This document shows, in pieces, positions 1 to 9,332 of a stretch of 64,000 nt of DNA. The number at the start of each line of letters is the position of its first letter. The first letter of the stretch is position 1. Under the pieces are notes generated by a model that saw only the letters and a program-made list of their open reading frames with translations, ran no database searches and was not told where the DNA came from. The DNA is taken from NCBI GenBank assembly GCA_900472925.1, contig UCJU01000002.1:301017-365016 (forward strand). Reading direction: 5' to 3'. The DNA comes from Hyphomicrobiales bacterium. Lineage in GTDB: Bacteria > Pseudomonadota > Alphaproteobacteria > Rhizobiales > Rhizobiaceae. The position numbers and the translations under genes were made by a program.

Positions 1-609
1 GCCATCAACGATATAGACGGGATGGCGCCCGATGTTCCAATCCGCCTCGAGCCGACCGAATTCCACCTTGGCGATAACCACTCCCAGCGGACGACCATCA
101 GGGCCATCCACCCGGCGCGAAATGTAAAGCCCCGGCTTGCGGCTGACATTGCCCAGCGCGTAGTGTTCGGCCATGCCAGTATCCATCGCGGACTTGAAAT
201 ATTCACGGAATGCGTAGTTCGAACCGACAAAACTCTCCGGCGTTTGCCAGTTGCTGGAGGCGATGGTGACGCCATTCGTATCGGCGACATAGATGACCGA
301 CGCCTGTGTTCCCTCGATCAGTCCCTCCAGCTTGCGGTCCAGTCGTGGGATAGCTTCCCCACGGTCCTGGAGAGCCTCGACGATATCCCTGTCACGGGCC
401 AGCACCAGCGGCAAAACCCGTGGACGCTCCAGCGCAACATTTAAGAGAGCCGATTTCAGCTCGGCGTCAGTGGTTGCCGTGGCCAGCAGCGTCTTCATGG
501 CCTGAACGCGACCTAGTCTCTCTGCGGCAACGAAGGCTGCCACGGCGATGATCAGCCACATGACAGTAAACGCCACCCAACGGGCACGAGATGTATAGAG
601 ACTGCGCAT
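1..609 (-). CDS. dctB: C4-dicarboxylate sensor histidine kinase DctB, N-terminal part (runs off window edge)
   Basis: The minus strand is open from an ATG at 609 to the window edge (203 codons). It encodes a short cytoplasmic start, a membrane helix (about residues 12-28, VAFTVMWLIIAVAAFVA), then a periplasmic sensor region with PDC-type features (SVIYVADTNGVTIASSNW, GSNYAFREYF, GLYISRRV). DctB senses succinate, fumarate or malate in the periplasm and phosphorylates DctD, which activates dctA with sigma-54 RNA polymerase. The divergent position next to dctA and its sigma-54 promoter is the classic rhizobial arrangement. The kinase domain and dctD would lie to the left of the window. The identification rests on the sensor fold and context; the catalytic half is not visible. 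Confidence 0.88.
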   Translation of the reverse strand, partial: MRSLYTSRARWVAFTVMWLIIAVAAFVAAERLGRVQAMKTLLATATTDAELKSALLNVALERPRVLPLVLARDRDIVEALQDRGEAIPRLDRKLEGLIEGTQASVIYVADTNGVTIASSNWQTPESFVGSNYAFREYFKSAMDTGMAEHYALGNVSRKPGLYISRRVDGPDGRPLGVVIAKVEFGRLEADWNIGRHPVYIVDG

Positions 610-628
610 ACAGACAAACGCCTATTCT

Positions 629-680
629 GTGTGGATTTCCGCACGGGCCAACGAGTTAGTTGAGCGGAAACATACACAAA
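629..680. promoter_or_regulatory. Candidate DctD activator binding sites
   Basis: An imperfect 16-bp palindrome, GTGTGGATTTCCGCAC, lies at 629-644, with a weaker related element (TGAGCGGAAACATACACA) at 661-678. They are about 110 and 80 bp upstream of the sigma-54 promoter, where DctD enhancer sites are expected. The GCGGAAA-type half-sites resemble known rhizobial DctD sites. Assignment is by position and similarity only. Confidence 0.55.
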
Positions 681-750
681 ACCATCAAGCCAGCAAAGCG
701 TGAAAATTAAAATTATTAAATTTCAAAACGTTGCGCCGAGTAATCAATCT

Positions 751-765
751 TGGCACGGGAATTGC
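751..765 (+). promoter_or_regulatory. Sigma-54 (RpoN) promoter of dctA
   Basis: TGGCAC-N5-TTGC at 751-765 matches the -24/-12 consensus, with the invariant GG and GC correctly spaced. It places the transcript start near 777, so the dctA start codon must lie downstream of that and not at the longer upstream open frame. Confidence 0.9.
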
Positions 766-855
766 GATATCACGGTCAGGCGGTCAATGACCGTGAACCA
801 AATACGGCGGACCCGGGAGGCCGACAGGCAGGGTTGTGACCGAGGAGGAACTAAC

Positions 856-2184
856 ATGATTGACAGCACCACCGTGGCCTCAAGCCACGTAAAACTGCCA
901 TTTTATCGGCACCTTTACTTCCAGGTTCTCATAGCCATTGCTGCAGGCATTGCACTCGGCCATTTTTACCCTGCAATCGGCGAACAACTGAAACCGTTGG
1001 GCGATGGCTTTATCCGTCTCGTCAAAATGATCATCGCCCCCGTTATCTTCCTCACTGTCGCGACCGGTATCGCCGGAATGAACGACATGAAGAAGGTCGG
1101 ACGCGTTGCCGGCAAGGCAATGATCTACTTCCTGACCTTTTCGACACTGGCGCTCATCATCGGCATGATTGTGGCCAACGTGGTCCATCCCGGCTCTGGC
1201 ATGAACATCGATCCTGCCACACTGGATGGCAAGGCGGTCGCAACCTATGCAGCCAAGGCGCATGAGCAAACCATCACCGGCTTCCTGATGAACATCATCC
1301 CGACGACAATTGTCGGCGCCTTCGCAGATGGCGACATTCTTCAGGTCCTGTTCTTCTCCGTGCTGTTCGGCATTTCGCTTGGTGTCGTCGGTGAACGTGG
1401 CAAGCCCGTCGTTGATTTCATGCACGCCCTGATGTATCCGATCTTCAAGCTGGTCGCGATCCTCATGAAGGCAGCCCCTATCGGCGCTTTCGGCGCCATG
1501 GCCTTCACCATCGGCAAATACGGCATTTCGTCGGTGACCAATCTGGCGATGCTGATCGGCACCTTCTACTTCACCTCGATCTTCTTCGTGATCGTCGTTC
1601 TGGGTGCCGTGGCGCGTTACAACGGCTTCTCGATTTTCGCCCTGATCCGCTACATCAAGGAAGAGTTGCTGCTGGTTCTCGGCACATCGTCTTCGGAAGC
1701 AGCGTTGCCTGGCCTGATGAGCAAGATGGAAAACGCGGGCTGCAAACGCTCCGTCGTGGGTCTGGTCATCCCGACCGGCTACTCCTTCAATCTCGATGGC
1801 ACCAACATCTATATGACATTGGCTGCCCTCTTCATCGCACAGGCAACAGGCATCGATTTGTCCTGGGGTGAGCAGATCCTGCTGCTTCTCGTCGCGATGC
1901 TCAGCTCCAAGGGTGCCGCAGGTATTACCGGTGCGGGCTTCATTACGCTGGCGGCAACGCTCTCGGTGGTTCCGTCCGTTCCGGTCGCAGGCATGGCGCT
2001 CATCCTCGGTATCGACCGTTTCATGTCGGAATGCCGGGCGTTGACCAACTTCGTCGGCAACGCGGTCGCAACAATCGTCGTGGCCCGTTGGGAAGGCGAA
2101 CTGGATGAGGCGCAACTGGCCCGCGTCCTGAGTGGCGACGTCGTCACCAACATCGGCGATGTCGCTCCAACACCGGCTGAATAA
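856..2184 (+). CDS. dctA: C4-dicarboxylate transporter DctA
   Basis: A 442-aa inner-membrane symporter of the dicarboxylate/amino acid:cation (SLC1-like) family that imports succinate, fumarate and malate with protons. Eight or more hydrophobic segments are visible, together with the family hallmarks: the serine-rich loop [24 protein letters not shown], and the second hairpin region [23 protein letters not shown]. The start is ATG 856, preceded by GAGGAGG at 842-848. The frame is open further upstream, but that extension would begin before the sigma-54 promoter, so it is not used. Expected regulation is by DctB/DctD with RpoN. A hairpin terminator follows at 2209-2244. Confidence 0.97.
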   Translation: MIDSTTVASSHVKLPFYRHLYFQVLIAIAAGIALGHFYPAIGEQLKPLGDGFIRLVKMIIAPVIFLTVATGIAGMNDMKKVGRVAGKAMIYFLTFSTLALIIGMIVANVVHPGSGMNIDPATLDGKAVATYAAKAHEQTITGFLMNIIPTTIVGAFADGDILQVLFFSVLFGISLGVVGERGKPVVDFMHALMYPIFKLVAILMKAAPIGAFGAMAFTIGKYGISSVTNLAMLIGTFYFTSIFFVIVVLGAVARYNGFSIFALIRYIKEELLLVLGTSSSEAALPGLMSKMENAGCKRSVVGLVIPTGYSFNLDGTNIYMTLAALFIAQATGIDLSWGEQILLLLVAMLSSKGAAGITGAGFITLAATLSVVPSVPVAGMALILGIDRFMSECRALTNFVGNAVATIVVARWEGELDEAQLARVLSGDVVTNIGDVAPTPAE

Positions 2185-2208
2185 GCCATCAAAATACGCT
2201 TGATTGCG

Positions 2209-2244
2209 AGGCCTGCCCGAGAGATCGGTGCAGGCCTTGTGCTT
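2209..2244 (+). terminator. Probable terminator after dctA
   Basis: Inverted repeat AGGCCTGC (2209-2216) and GCAGGCCT (2230-2237) forms an 8-bp GC-rich stem, followed by the T-rich TGTGCTTT. Confidence 0.65.
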
Positions 2245-2534
2245 TGTGGCGTAGCTGACAGTTCGCTTGTATCACGACTGCAATAACTGCGATTGATCGT
2301 AAGCCGTCGTCCGATCACGGGTTGGCGCTACATCTAGGCCTACAATGTTATTTCTCGTCGCAGGTGGCAACCATCGCAATCTGACGGAATAAACATGCCT
2401 TGCGCGTCAAATTTCCGCAGACCACAACAGATTTCTACAAAATCAATGAACAATAAAATCCTGTCGCTCTACGCGTCGGAAGACCGCTGATATCGTTTGC
2501 TGGCTAGGCATTTGAAGCTTTGGAGATAAACAGG
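2245..2534. other. Intergenic region between dctA and the flavin reductase gene
   Basis: About 290 bp with no convincing coding frame. It must carry the promoter of the flavin reductase gene, but I see no clear -35/-10 pair, operator or RNA structure. The GGAG ribosome-binding site of the next gene is at 2522-2525. Confidence 0.5.
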
Positions 2535-3062
2535 ATGACGGCAACGGTGACTTATCTTCACGATCTGGAGAAGACAGCCTTCGATTCCAACGAGTTGAAA
2601 GCGGCGATGCGCAGCTTGGCGGGCGGCGTCTCCGTCATTACCGCAGGGACCGGGTCCAACCGGACAGGGGCGACAGTGACTTCGGCGACTGCGCTTTCCA
2701 TGGAGCCCGCTACGATGATCGTCAACATCAACAAGTCCTCGTCCACATGGCCGATCATCGCGCGCTACAACCACTTCTGCGTCAACATTCTGTCCGTAGA
2801 ACAGCAGGACATTGCTTCACGATTTGCCGGTGTCGGCGGCCTAAAAGGTGCTGATCGCTATGGTGATGCGGAATGGTTCGAGCTGGAGAGCGGGGCATCT
2901 GCCTTGCGCGGCGCGCTAGCCGCTATCGATTGTGCCGTTGAAGACGTCATCGAGCGCCACACCCACGCCATCATCATCGGCCGCGTCCTGTCGGTCGAGA
3001 GGGCCGACGGTGCCCCGCTCATCTATCATGACGGGCGGTATGGCAATCTAGCCGCTGTCTAA
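2535..3062 (+). CDS. Flavin reductase family protein (FMN-binding, HpaC/RutF-like)
   Basis: A 175-aa soluble protein. The segment from about residue 20, with LAGGVSVITAG, GATVTSATALSMEPATMIV and later FCVNILS, is the standard pattern of the flavin_reduct fold. Such proteins reduce FMN or FAD with NAD(P)H to supply a two-component monooxygenase. The C-terminal RVLSVE...PLIYHDGRYGNL is also typical. No monooxygenase gene is adjacent, so the partner is unknown. An in-frame TTG at 2520 exists, but ATG 2535 is better placed behind GGAG (9-nt spacing). It faces the Rrf2 gene, whose stop lies only 6 bp after this gene's stop. Confidence 0.85.
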   Translation: MTATVTYLHDLEKTAFDSNELKAAMRSLAGGVSVITAGTGSNRTGATVTSATALSMEPATMIVNINKSSSTWPIIARYNHFCVNILSVEQQDIASRFAGVGGLKGADRYGDAEWFELESGASALRGALAAIDCAVEDVIERHTHAIIIGRVLSVERADGAPLIYHDGRYGNLAAV

Positions 3063-3068
3063 TGGGAT

Positions 3069-3512
3069 CTAGGCCGAGCGTTCCGTAGCGATATCGACCT
3101 TGTTGGATGCGAATTGTTCCAGGGTCATGTTGTCGAGAACGGCTGCCATCGCGTCACGCACGTCGGTCATGGACCGGCGGACCTGACATGTTTCAGGATC
3201 GGAACAGTCTTCACAGGCCTCGAATGCCGTGCGGCTGGCGCAGCGGATCGGCGCAAGCGGACCGTCCAGAGCGCGGATGACCTGACCGATGTAGATGTCG
3301 GAGGCTGACTTTGACAGGGCGTATCCGCCGCCCGGACCCTTCTTGGAACGCAGCATGCCTTCGTTGCGAAGTTCGAGCAGAATTGCGTCCAGAAATTTCT
3401 TGGGAATATTGTTGCGAGCCGCGATTTCGCTGACAAAAGCCGTTTGTCCCTGCGCCAAACCGGCAAGGTCGATCATTGCTTTAAGCCCGTATTTTCCCTT
3501 TTTGGTCAGCAT
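3069..3512 (-). CDS. Rrf2 family transcriptional regulator
   Basis: A 147-aa DNA-binding protein with the N-terminal winged helix of the Rrf2/IscR family (MLTKKGKYGLKAMIDLA, IPKKFLDAILLELRNEGMLRSKKGPGGGYALSK). The central CEDCSDPETC contains three closely spaced cysteines, and another Cys lies about 13 residues before it, so an Fe-S cluster or thiol-based sensor is plausible. It does not have the N-terminus I associate with the iron regulator RirA. A perfect inverted repeat lies 7 bp upstream of its start and may be its own operator. The regulated pathway is not evident; the convergent flavin reductase is a neighbour, not a proven target. Confidence 0.88.
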   Translation of the reverse strand: MLTKKGKYGLKAMIDLAGLAQGQTAFVSEIAARNNIPKKFLDAILLELRNEGMLRSKKGPGGGYALSKSASDIYIGQVIRALDGPLAPIRCASRTAFEACEDCSDPETCQVRRSMTDVRDAMAAVLDNMTLEQFASNKVDIATERSA

Positions 3513-3519
3513 TGTCGTC

Positions 3520-3541
3520 TTTCAGAGAACAGTATCTGAAA
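3520..3541. promoter_or_regulatory. Inverted repeat upstream of the Rrf2 gene, probable operator
   Basis: TTTCAGA (3520-3526), 8-bp spacer, TCTGAAA (3535-3541): perfect 7+7 dyad immediately upstream of the start codon at 3512. The size and position suit a dimeric Rrf2 autoregulatory site; binding is inferred. Confidence 0.5.
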
Positions 3542-3613
3542 ACCACATATAACCCGCCACATGAATTTTCAATGAATTCCATGAAATCCATCAGAATATG
3601 ACAGTCGTGGTGT

Positions 3614-5881
3614 TCAACCACCACGCGGGCCATTGCTTGGTCGCGCATCACGTGCCGTCGCAAGACCTCTGACAGCATCCCTCTGTCCGGTCGAAGCTGG
3701 CCCCTCGAACACTTGAACCGCCTCGCCATAGCGCTTCAAATTGAGGTAGGCATAACCCCGGATCACCATCAGATCGGTGCGTTCCGTGGCAAAGCGCGCC
3801 CTTTGATCAAGCAGGATCAGCGCCTTTTCATATTGCTTGTTCTGGTAGGCTGCCAGCGCCCGGTCCGTCAGTATAGCAATCTGCAGTTCCGTCGCCTTGC
3901 GTTTGTCCATCCCGGCTTTCGTGGCGGAAATTGCCGCGTTATCCGTCAGCCCCATCCGAAGATAGGCAAGGCTCTGACCATAGGCGGCATCGCTTCTGAC
4001 GGCTTCCTGGCCACCCTTGAGCGCGGACCCAAAAGCCTTCAGCGCCTCGGCAGGCTTGTTGGCTTCCATCAGGCACCAACCCTGTTGCAGCGCCTGCTGA
4101 GGCGGCAGACTATCCGGATTGAAACTTGGCGCGCATCTGCTGGTCTTGCGTGATGGGCGGCTCTGGCTTTCGACACGGCTCTGTCTGGGGCTGACAGTAT
4201 TTGCATATTGCGTGTAGGCAACATCATTGCCGCGAACCGCAACAGTCTCGGCCTGCGGAGCGCTCCCGGCAGATCGGGCGACGCTCTGCGCATTTTGCGG
4301 TTCAGGTCTACCAACATCCAAAATGCGCTGGGATCGCGCACCCCATTGCTGCTGCAATCGGCGAACTTCCGCAACATTGTTCAAGCCCTGATAGGTCAAG
4401 GCCAAGCCATAGGCCGAGGCTTCGTCGTCGGCCTTCCATCCCAATGCGGTGCTGAACCATTGCAACGCCAGCTGCGGCTGCTCGAATGCTCTGGAATACC
4501 AGCCGAACTCCTGCGCGGTCGTCGCATCTTTTTGCGCGACGGCCTCCTCTGCAATCCGCTTCAAAACTTCGGGCTCAAGGGCCACAGGCGGATCGAGCGC
4601 CAGAAGATTGGCTGTCGCTGCCAGATAGGTCTTGCGGGAATCATCGGAGGAGGCGCGCCATTTATACATGACGTCCTCAGCCTCACGCGGAGCATTGCGT
4701 GCAATCAATGCAAGCGCAAGGCCCTGAGAGGCAGAAGCGGAATCGTCTGCCATCTTGGCCTGACGGAACCACTTTTCGGCGTTCTCCATATTGTTGCGGC
4801 GAAGATTGTACCAGCCCAGCAACAGCGCATCGCTTGCCAGCTTGTTGCTTTCAGCCAGACGCTCCAGCCGCATCAGATAGGTCGAGGGAACCGTAGCTTC
4901 CTTGTCCTCGCCAGCTTGGGCAACAAGCTGACGTGCCAAATCATCGCGGATCGGCTCGAATTCGAGCTGCCCGTCGGCGCCCGGTTTTTCCTTCGACAGT
5001 AGGTCTTCCATCATCGCAATCGGCAAAAGCACTGAAGCCTTTTGAACCGTTGCGAGCCGATCACCGGCGCCATCGCAATTGCTCAGCACATAGGTATAAG
5101 CGTCACGCGCGCGTTCCGGCCTGTTGGTACGCGCGAAGGCTTCGGCCAGACGCCACAGCACGTCCACTTCCCCGCATGTCAAAAGGCCTGGATTGCTGGA
5201 CGCGGTATCGACTACCGCATTGTATTGTTTGAGATCGGAGGAATTGACCAGCCGTTGACGCGCCTCGGCAAGGTCGACCATCTCAAGCAGATTGGGTGGT
5301 GGCTGCCATCCGGCCTCTACTGCCTGCCTGTCGGCAATGGCTTTTCTGACTTCGGCATAACGACCATTGGCATAAAGCTGCCACATGGCATCCAGTTGCG
5401 GATCGCGCAATTCAGGCACGGCCAATGGGTCCGCCGGGGGTGTCCAGCTGGGATAGAGCGCTTTCAAACGCGCAATTTCGGCCTGCAACCGGGCGGTATC
5501 ACCCTGCGCTGCGAAATAGCGAAGAGCGCTTTCGTCCACCACGGGTGGGCTTGATGGTGTTGTATCAGGCGCAACTGGCGCGGCCCGCTGTACGCGCGCC
5601 AGTGTCGGTTCCTGCGAGCCATCGATAACCGGCACTGTGACCGGCGGTTCTACGACCGGGGCCTCTGACTGCGTCACGCGGCTTGCCGAAGGTGAGAGCG
5701 CCGCATGGGTTCGCACGGGATTGGGGTCAAAAGACACACGGCTTCCAAGCCCACTGGCGTTGATCGAAGCTGTGGTGTGAACACTCGAAACCCTGCCCAA
5801 AAGCTCGTCACGCCATTGGAACGCTGCAACACCACCAACAGCCAGAATGGCGGCGGATATGTAGAGCGACTTTCCGTTCAT
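3614..5881 (-). CDS. TPR-repeat protein of the cellulose operon (BcsC-like helical part)
   Basis: A 755-aa protein with an N-terminal membrane anchor (about residues 8-23, ISAAILAVGGVAAFQW), a proline/serine/threonine-rich linker to about residue 110, then many tetratricopeptide-like helical pairs. Clear repeats near the C-terminus include QQGWCLMEANKPAEALKAF, DRALAAYQNKQYEKALILL and RGYAYLNLKRYGEAVQVF. The start is ATG 5881, which overlaps the celC stop as ATGA. TPR proteins in cellulose systems (the N-terminal part of BcsC) guide the polymer through the periplasm, but the BcsC outer-membrane barrel is missing: the protein ends shortly after the last repeat. It probably stays anchored in the inner membrane facing the periplasm. 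The exact function is inferred from operon position. Confidence 0.8.
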   Translation of the reverse strand: MNGKSLYISAAILAVGGVAAFQWRDELLGRVSSVHTTASINASGLGSRVSFDPNPVRTHAALSPSASRVTQSEAPVVEPPVTVPVIDGSQEPTLARVQRAAPVAPDTTPSSPPVVDESALRYFAAQGDTARLQAEIARLKALYPSWTPPADPLAVPELRDPQLDAMWQLYANGRYAEVRKAIADRQAVEAGWQPPPNLLEMVDLAEARQRLVNSSDLKQYNAVVDTASSNPGLLTCGEVDVLWRLAEAFARTNRPERARDAYTYVLSNCDGAGDRLATVQKASVLLPIAMMEDLLSKEKPGADGQLEFEPIRDDLARQLVAQAGEDKEATVPSTYLMRLERLAESNKLASDALLLGWYNLRRNNMENAEKWFRQAKMADDSASASQGLALALIARNAPREAEDVMYKWRASSDDSRKTYLAATANLLALDPPVALEPEVLKRIAEEAVAQKDATTAQEFGWYSRAFEQPQLALQWFSTALGWKADDEASAYGLALTYQGLNNVAEVRRLQQQWGARSQRILDVGRPEPQNAQSVARSAGSAPQAETVAVRGNDVAYTQYANTVSPRQSRVESQSRPSRKTSRCAPSFNPDSLPPQQALQQGWCLMEANKPAEALKAFGSALKGGQEAVRSDAAYGQSLAYLRMGLTDNAAISATKAGMDKRKATELQIAILTDRALAAYQNKQYEKALILLDQRARFATERTDLMVIRGYAYLNLKRYGEAVQVFEGPASTGQRDAVRGLATARDARPSNGPRGG

Positions 5882-6927
5882 AAGCATTCCTGATGCGCCT
5901 GAGTCGCGAATGACAATGCCAAGAGATGCAACGTAGATGGATAATAAAGTGTTGACGTGAACTCACGGAGGTCATCCGGGATGGGTTTTTTGTCGATGAT
6001 GCAGGCCGCCAGCGCGGGAATGATACGATATCCGGCGTCCGCCAATACGTCCTTCGTATTGCCCGACCTTAGGTCGAAAGTCGCCATATTGCCGCCATCG
6101 ATGACAATTGCGGCGCGCAATCTATCGAGAAGCGTCACATCCGAGAAACCAGCGCGCGCCAGATAGAGCGGTATGCGCACCGAGTTGTATCCAAACTCCG
6201 GGGCAAATCCGTCTGCCGGGCGTGGCTTGTTCTTCACCGAAACCCAGTCTGCCGGAAGCTTTCTGGGGCCGAATGCGTAGGACGAGATCTGCGCGACCCC
6301 GTCCCGCGCCAATGCGTCCCAGAGCGGTGATGGCGCAAGCTCGCTCAAGACGGGAAACGCCTCGAAAATGAAATAGGATGGGTTGACGACAGGGCCATCC
6401 GGCCGATCTTTTTCACCAAAGCCAACTGTGCCCGGAAGCAGAAGTGTTCGCCCCCCGCGCACGACAACCGACGTGTCGATCACGGTCTGGGCAATCGTTC
6501 TTGCCGCCTCGGCGTAATCGGGCTTTGCCCACTGCTTTGCGGCCAGCGCCAGAGCATAAGCGATCAGGATGTCGCCATCCGTTGCGTTGTTGATATCTGA
6601 AATATGGGGATTTGCCTGCGGGTCCCACTTCCACGCCGCCAGACCGTCATCACGAACCAGAAGCTCTGTTCTGGTAAAGGACCAGATCAGCTCGAAATCC
6701 GCCTGCCTGTCTGCCAGAACGGCCAGCCACATCCCGTAGCCCTGGCCTTCACTGTGGCTGATATTGTTGTTTCCCGTGTCGATGATGCGCCCGGTCGGGT
6801 CGAGAAACGCCGCTTTATAGCTGTTCCAATCCGCCTGCGTAATGGAGGCGGCTGTTGCTGCGAGCGGAAAAACCATGGTCACCAGCGTCACCAGAAGGAT
6901 AAGCGGAAAGCGGAGAAACTGTCTCAT
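5878..6927 (-). CDS. celC: Cellulase/endoglucanase CelC (GH8) of cellulose biosynthesis
   Basis: A 349-aa exported glycoside hydrolase family 8 enzyme (BcsZ-like) that cuts beta-1,4-glucan in the periplasm and is needed for normal cellulose formation. The signal peptide covers about residues 1-27 (FPLILLVTLVTMVFPLAATAA). The catalytic acid is Glu60 in NNISHSEGQGYGM, and the conserved NATDGDILIAYAL (Asp117, Asp119) follows. The start is ATG 6927, overlapping the celB stop in ATGA; a longer open frame to 6969 is not used. Its own stop overlaps the start of the TPR gene in the same way, so translation is probably coupled. Confidence 0.93.
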   Translation of the reverse strand: MRQFLRFPLILLVTLVTMVFPLAATAASITQADWNSYKAAFLDPTGRIIDTGNNNISHSEGQGYGMWLAVLADRQADFELIWSFTRTELLVRDDGLAAWKWDPQANPHISDINNATDGDILIAYALALAAKQWAKPDYAEAARTIAQTVIDTSVVVRGGRTLLLPGTVGFGEKDRPDGPVVNPSYFIFEAFPVLSELAPSPLWDALARDGVAQISSYAFGPRKLPADWVSVKNKPRPADGFAPEFGYNSVRIPLYLARAGFSDVTLLDRLRAAIVIDGGNMATFDLRSGNTKDVLADAGYRIIPALAACIIDKKPIPDDLREFTSTLYYPSTLHLLALSFATQAHQECL

Positions 6928-9332
6928 TTGCCTCGTCCCATGCCGCGCAGCATCAGGAATGTCACGCATCCCAGCAGCGTTAGAAAACCAATGAAGACAA
7001 GCGAATAGGACAGCGTGTTTGTCGACAGCCAGTTTGCAGCGATCAGCCGCCAGTTGGAGAAGCTGAACGGACGGGTAACGATGAAGGTGGGCTGCTCGGC
7101 GGCAATCGTTTCGATTTTGTCGGACGTCGCATCATAGGTCGCGACACGACCGGCCAGCGTGGCCCAGCGTTTCTGCTCGACGATGGCAGCCATGCCGGTG
7201 CGCAGATTGCCCAAGGTCGGGGCGGTTGCCATGGTCCAGACGCCCGCGCCGCCCGGGCTCATGCCCTGCGCCAGCATGAAGGTAACATTGCCCGGCGGTA
7301 TATAAACCTGCTCGGCACCGGGAAGGAACCGCAACGTATCCGAACTGATGTCGAAATTGCGTTTCAGCCACTCCTCGAACGACGAGACCTGCCCCTGCCA
7401 GACGCCACCATCCACCCTTTGACGCCAGTCATCGAACAGTTGATCGGTCTGTGCGGGTTGCACGGCATTGTCGCTTTCTTTCCAGGCGACCTGACTTGCC
7501 GATGCGAGATCGAGCTGGTTGACCAGACCCTGCGGCATTTGCGCAAGGGTGCCGAAAAACAGCGCGTTTCTTTCGCCGACGGCTGCCGGCGTCGCCACCA
7601 GCTCGACCGGAACGGGATGCCCGCCCGCGACTGCCAGCCGGCTGAGCAGGGTTGCTGCGGCGGACATGGTATCCACATCCACGCGCTCCATCCAGACGGC
7701 AACGGGTTGCGCGCCATGTCGGTAAGGCTGTCCCACACCGTTCATGGCGGCCAGATCAGGTGCGCGACCGATCATGGCAAAGTTTGGAATATGCAGTTCC
7801 GATGTATCGAACAGGGCAAAACGAGGGGTCTGACTGGCGGGTGCACCCGGCAGGCAGTCCGCATCCGCTTGCGTCATCAACACGGCTTCGATGGCAATGG
7901 TATTCACGCCAGGCACGAAATGGCGCAGCGTGACATTGATGGGGAGATGGCGAAATATGCCGCCGCCACGGTTGGACACGGGCACGGTCGATGCAATGTT
8001 GCCGTTCACATAGACATCGATATGGCTGCCGGGCAGGATTTCATTGGAATAGGCCGCATCCAGAAGCAGGGTGGCCTCGCCGTAAGCGGACGCGTAAAAA
8101 TCAGCCGGTGCGCCGATGGTGAACTCTGTGCGGAAACGTCTGCCGGAAAACTCACTGCTGCGGACGCCAAGGGCCGATAACGGCGATCGACGATCGGACA
8201 TGACCAGCGGAGTGTCCGGCGTGTGCCAGGCATTGGTCGACAGTGACGGACGTGAGGTACCGGCAGGCCGCTCGACGGCTGAAGACAACGAGTCGACGGC
8301 AGTCTCCAAGGCTTGCGCGGTGGGTCCGCTGACGATCAGCGCCGAGATACCACCAAGGATGGCGCTCTCAAACCCGGCATAGGGGCCAGCCAGAGCCTCC
8401 GGCGGGACAGACCGCGTGGCGGTGGCAATCTCACGCGACGTTCCCGCAATCACGACCAGCGTTCCGGCCTTGCGTTCTGTGGGCAGCGTGGTGCTAAACG
8501 TAATGCTCTGGTTCGGCATTTGCGTGCGCAGCGCAAGCGCCTGCGCCAGCTTTAGCAGCGGCTGTGCAGAAACAGGATTTGCAAGGCCCGGAGCGACGAT
8601 CTCAATGGCGGTCAACCCGGCTGGATCGGCCCCTGTCGCCTGAATATCATCGATGATGTCGAACTGGCTGCCGACGTCGGCATTGAAAGAAATATAGGTG
8701 TTGGCAGAGCTGACGTCGGTCCACAAATCATAGGTGGATTGAATGGTGCAATCCGTGCGGTGGCGCTGCTGCACGCCCAACGAAACCATGTTCGCCCCGG
8801 CCTGAAGCGCACCGGGCGGTATGGTCATTGTCACCTTGCCTTCGGCATCGGGCGAAGACACACTTTTGCGCTCCAGCGGCACGTTGTTGACGGACACCTC
8901 CAGATTGGAGCTTTCCGGTGCGATCACGATGGCGTTTTGATATCCGATGTTCAGCGAGACAGCCGATTTGGCCTGCTCCTGCGTCAAATACAGCGTCCAT
9001 TGGCGCTGGTCCATTTCACCGGAAAGACTGAGATCGGAGAACGGCAGGATATATCGACGGCGATCATCCGGACTGCTGGTCCCCAAACGCGGTGCAACAG
9101 TAAGCGACCCTTTGAGCGGGGCGGATGCGCCGGGCGCGCCGAAAGGTGGGGTAGCCACTCGGCCGGGTGACTGCGTCTGTGGTTGTGGCGGCGGAGGCGC
9201 CACGGGTGTGGGGCGAGAAGGCTGCGTGGCCGTCGCCGGCCGTTCTGGCGACATGTCGAAGGGTGCCGACTGCGCGAAGGCCACAGTTTGTGCGGATGCC
9301 AGAAATGCGGATAAGAGAAGCGCCGATCTCAT
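6924..9332 (-). CDS. celB: Cellulose synthase accessory protein CelB (BcsB)
   Basis: An 802-aa periplasmic, membrane-anchored partner of the cellulose synthase. There is a signal peptide (MRSALLLSAFLASAQTVAFA), a proline-rich stretch to about residue 70, then the BcsB body of carbohydrate-binding and flavodoxin-like domains (for example PFSDLSLSGEMDQRQWTLYL and VSLGVQQRHRTDC). A single C-terminal membrane helix (SYSLVFIGFLTLLGCVTFLML) docks on CelA in known synthases. The start ATG 9332 overlaps the celA stop in ATGA, and its stop overlaps celC likewise. The length is normal for the family. Confidence 0.95.
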   Translation of the reverse strand: MRSALLLSAFLASAQTVAFAQSAPFDMSPERPATATQPSRPTPVAPPPPQPQTQSPGRVATPPFGAPGASAPLKGSLTVAPRLGTSSPDDRRRYILPFSDLSLSGEMDQRQWTLYLTQEQAKSAVSLNIGYQNAIVIAPESSNLEVSVNNVPLERKSVSSPDAEGKVTMTIPPGALQAGANMVSLGVQQRHRTDCTIQSTYDLWTDVSSANTYISFNADVGSQFDIIDDIQATGADPAGLTAIEIVAPGLANPVSAQPLLKLAQALALRTQMPNQSITFSTTLPTERKAGTLVVIAGTSREIATATRSVPPEALAGPYAGFESAILGGISALIVSGPTAQALETAVDSLSSAVERPAGTSRPSLSTNAWHTPDTPLVMSDRRSPLSALGVRSSEFSGRRFRTEFTIGAPADFYASAYGEATLLLDAAYSNEILPGSHIDVYVNGNIASTVPVSNRGGGIFRHLPINVTLRHFVPGVNTIAIEAVLMTQADADCLPGAPASQTPRFALFDTSELHIPNFAMIGRAPDLAAMNGVGQPYRHGAQPVAVWMERVDVDTMSAAATLLSRLAVAGGHPVPVELVATPAAVGERNALFFGTLAQMPQGLVNQLDLASASQVAWKESDNAVQPAQTDQLFDDWRQRVDGGVWQGQVSSFEEWLKRNFDISSDTLRFLPGAEQVYIPPGNVTFMLAQGMSPGGAGVWTMATAPTLGNLRTGMAAIVEQKRWATLAGRVATYDATSDKIETIAAEQPTFIVTRPFSFSNWRLIAANWLSTNTLSYSLVFIGFLTLLGCVTFLMLRGMGRGK

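Noticed and set aside
700-855. Upstream extension of the dctA frame
   Set aside because: It would begin before the -24/-12 promoter at 751-765; ATG 856 has a strong ribosome-binding site.
880-2115. Long antisense open frame across dctA
   Set aside because: Composition is that of a codon-bias shadow (rich in His, Arg, Asp, Gln), with no recognisable domain; dctA on the other strand is certain.
3606-3625. Hairpin CGTGGTG/CACCACG over the stop of the TPR gene as a terminator
   Set aside because: No T-run on the minus strand; kept out of the feature list as too weak.
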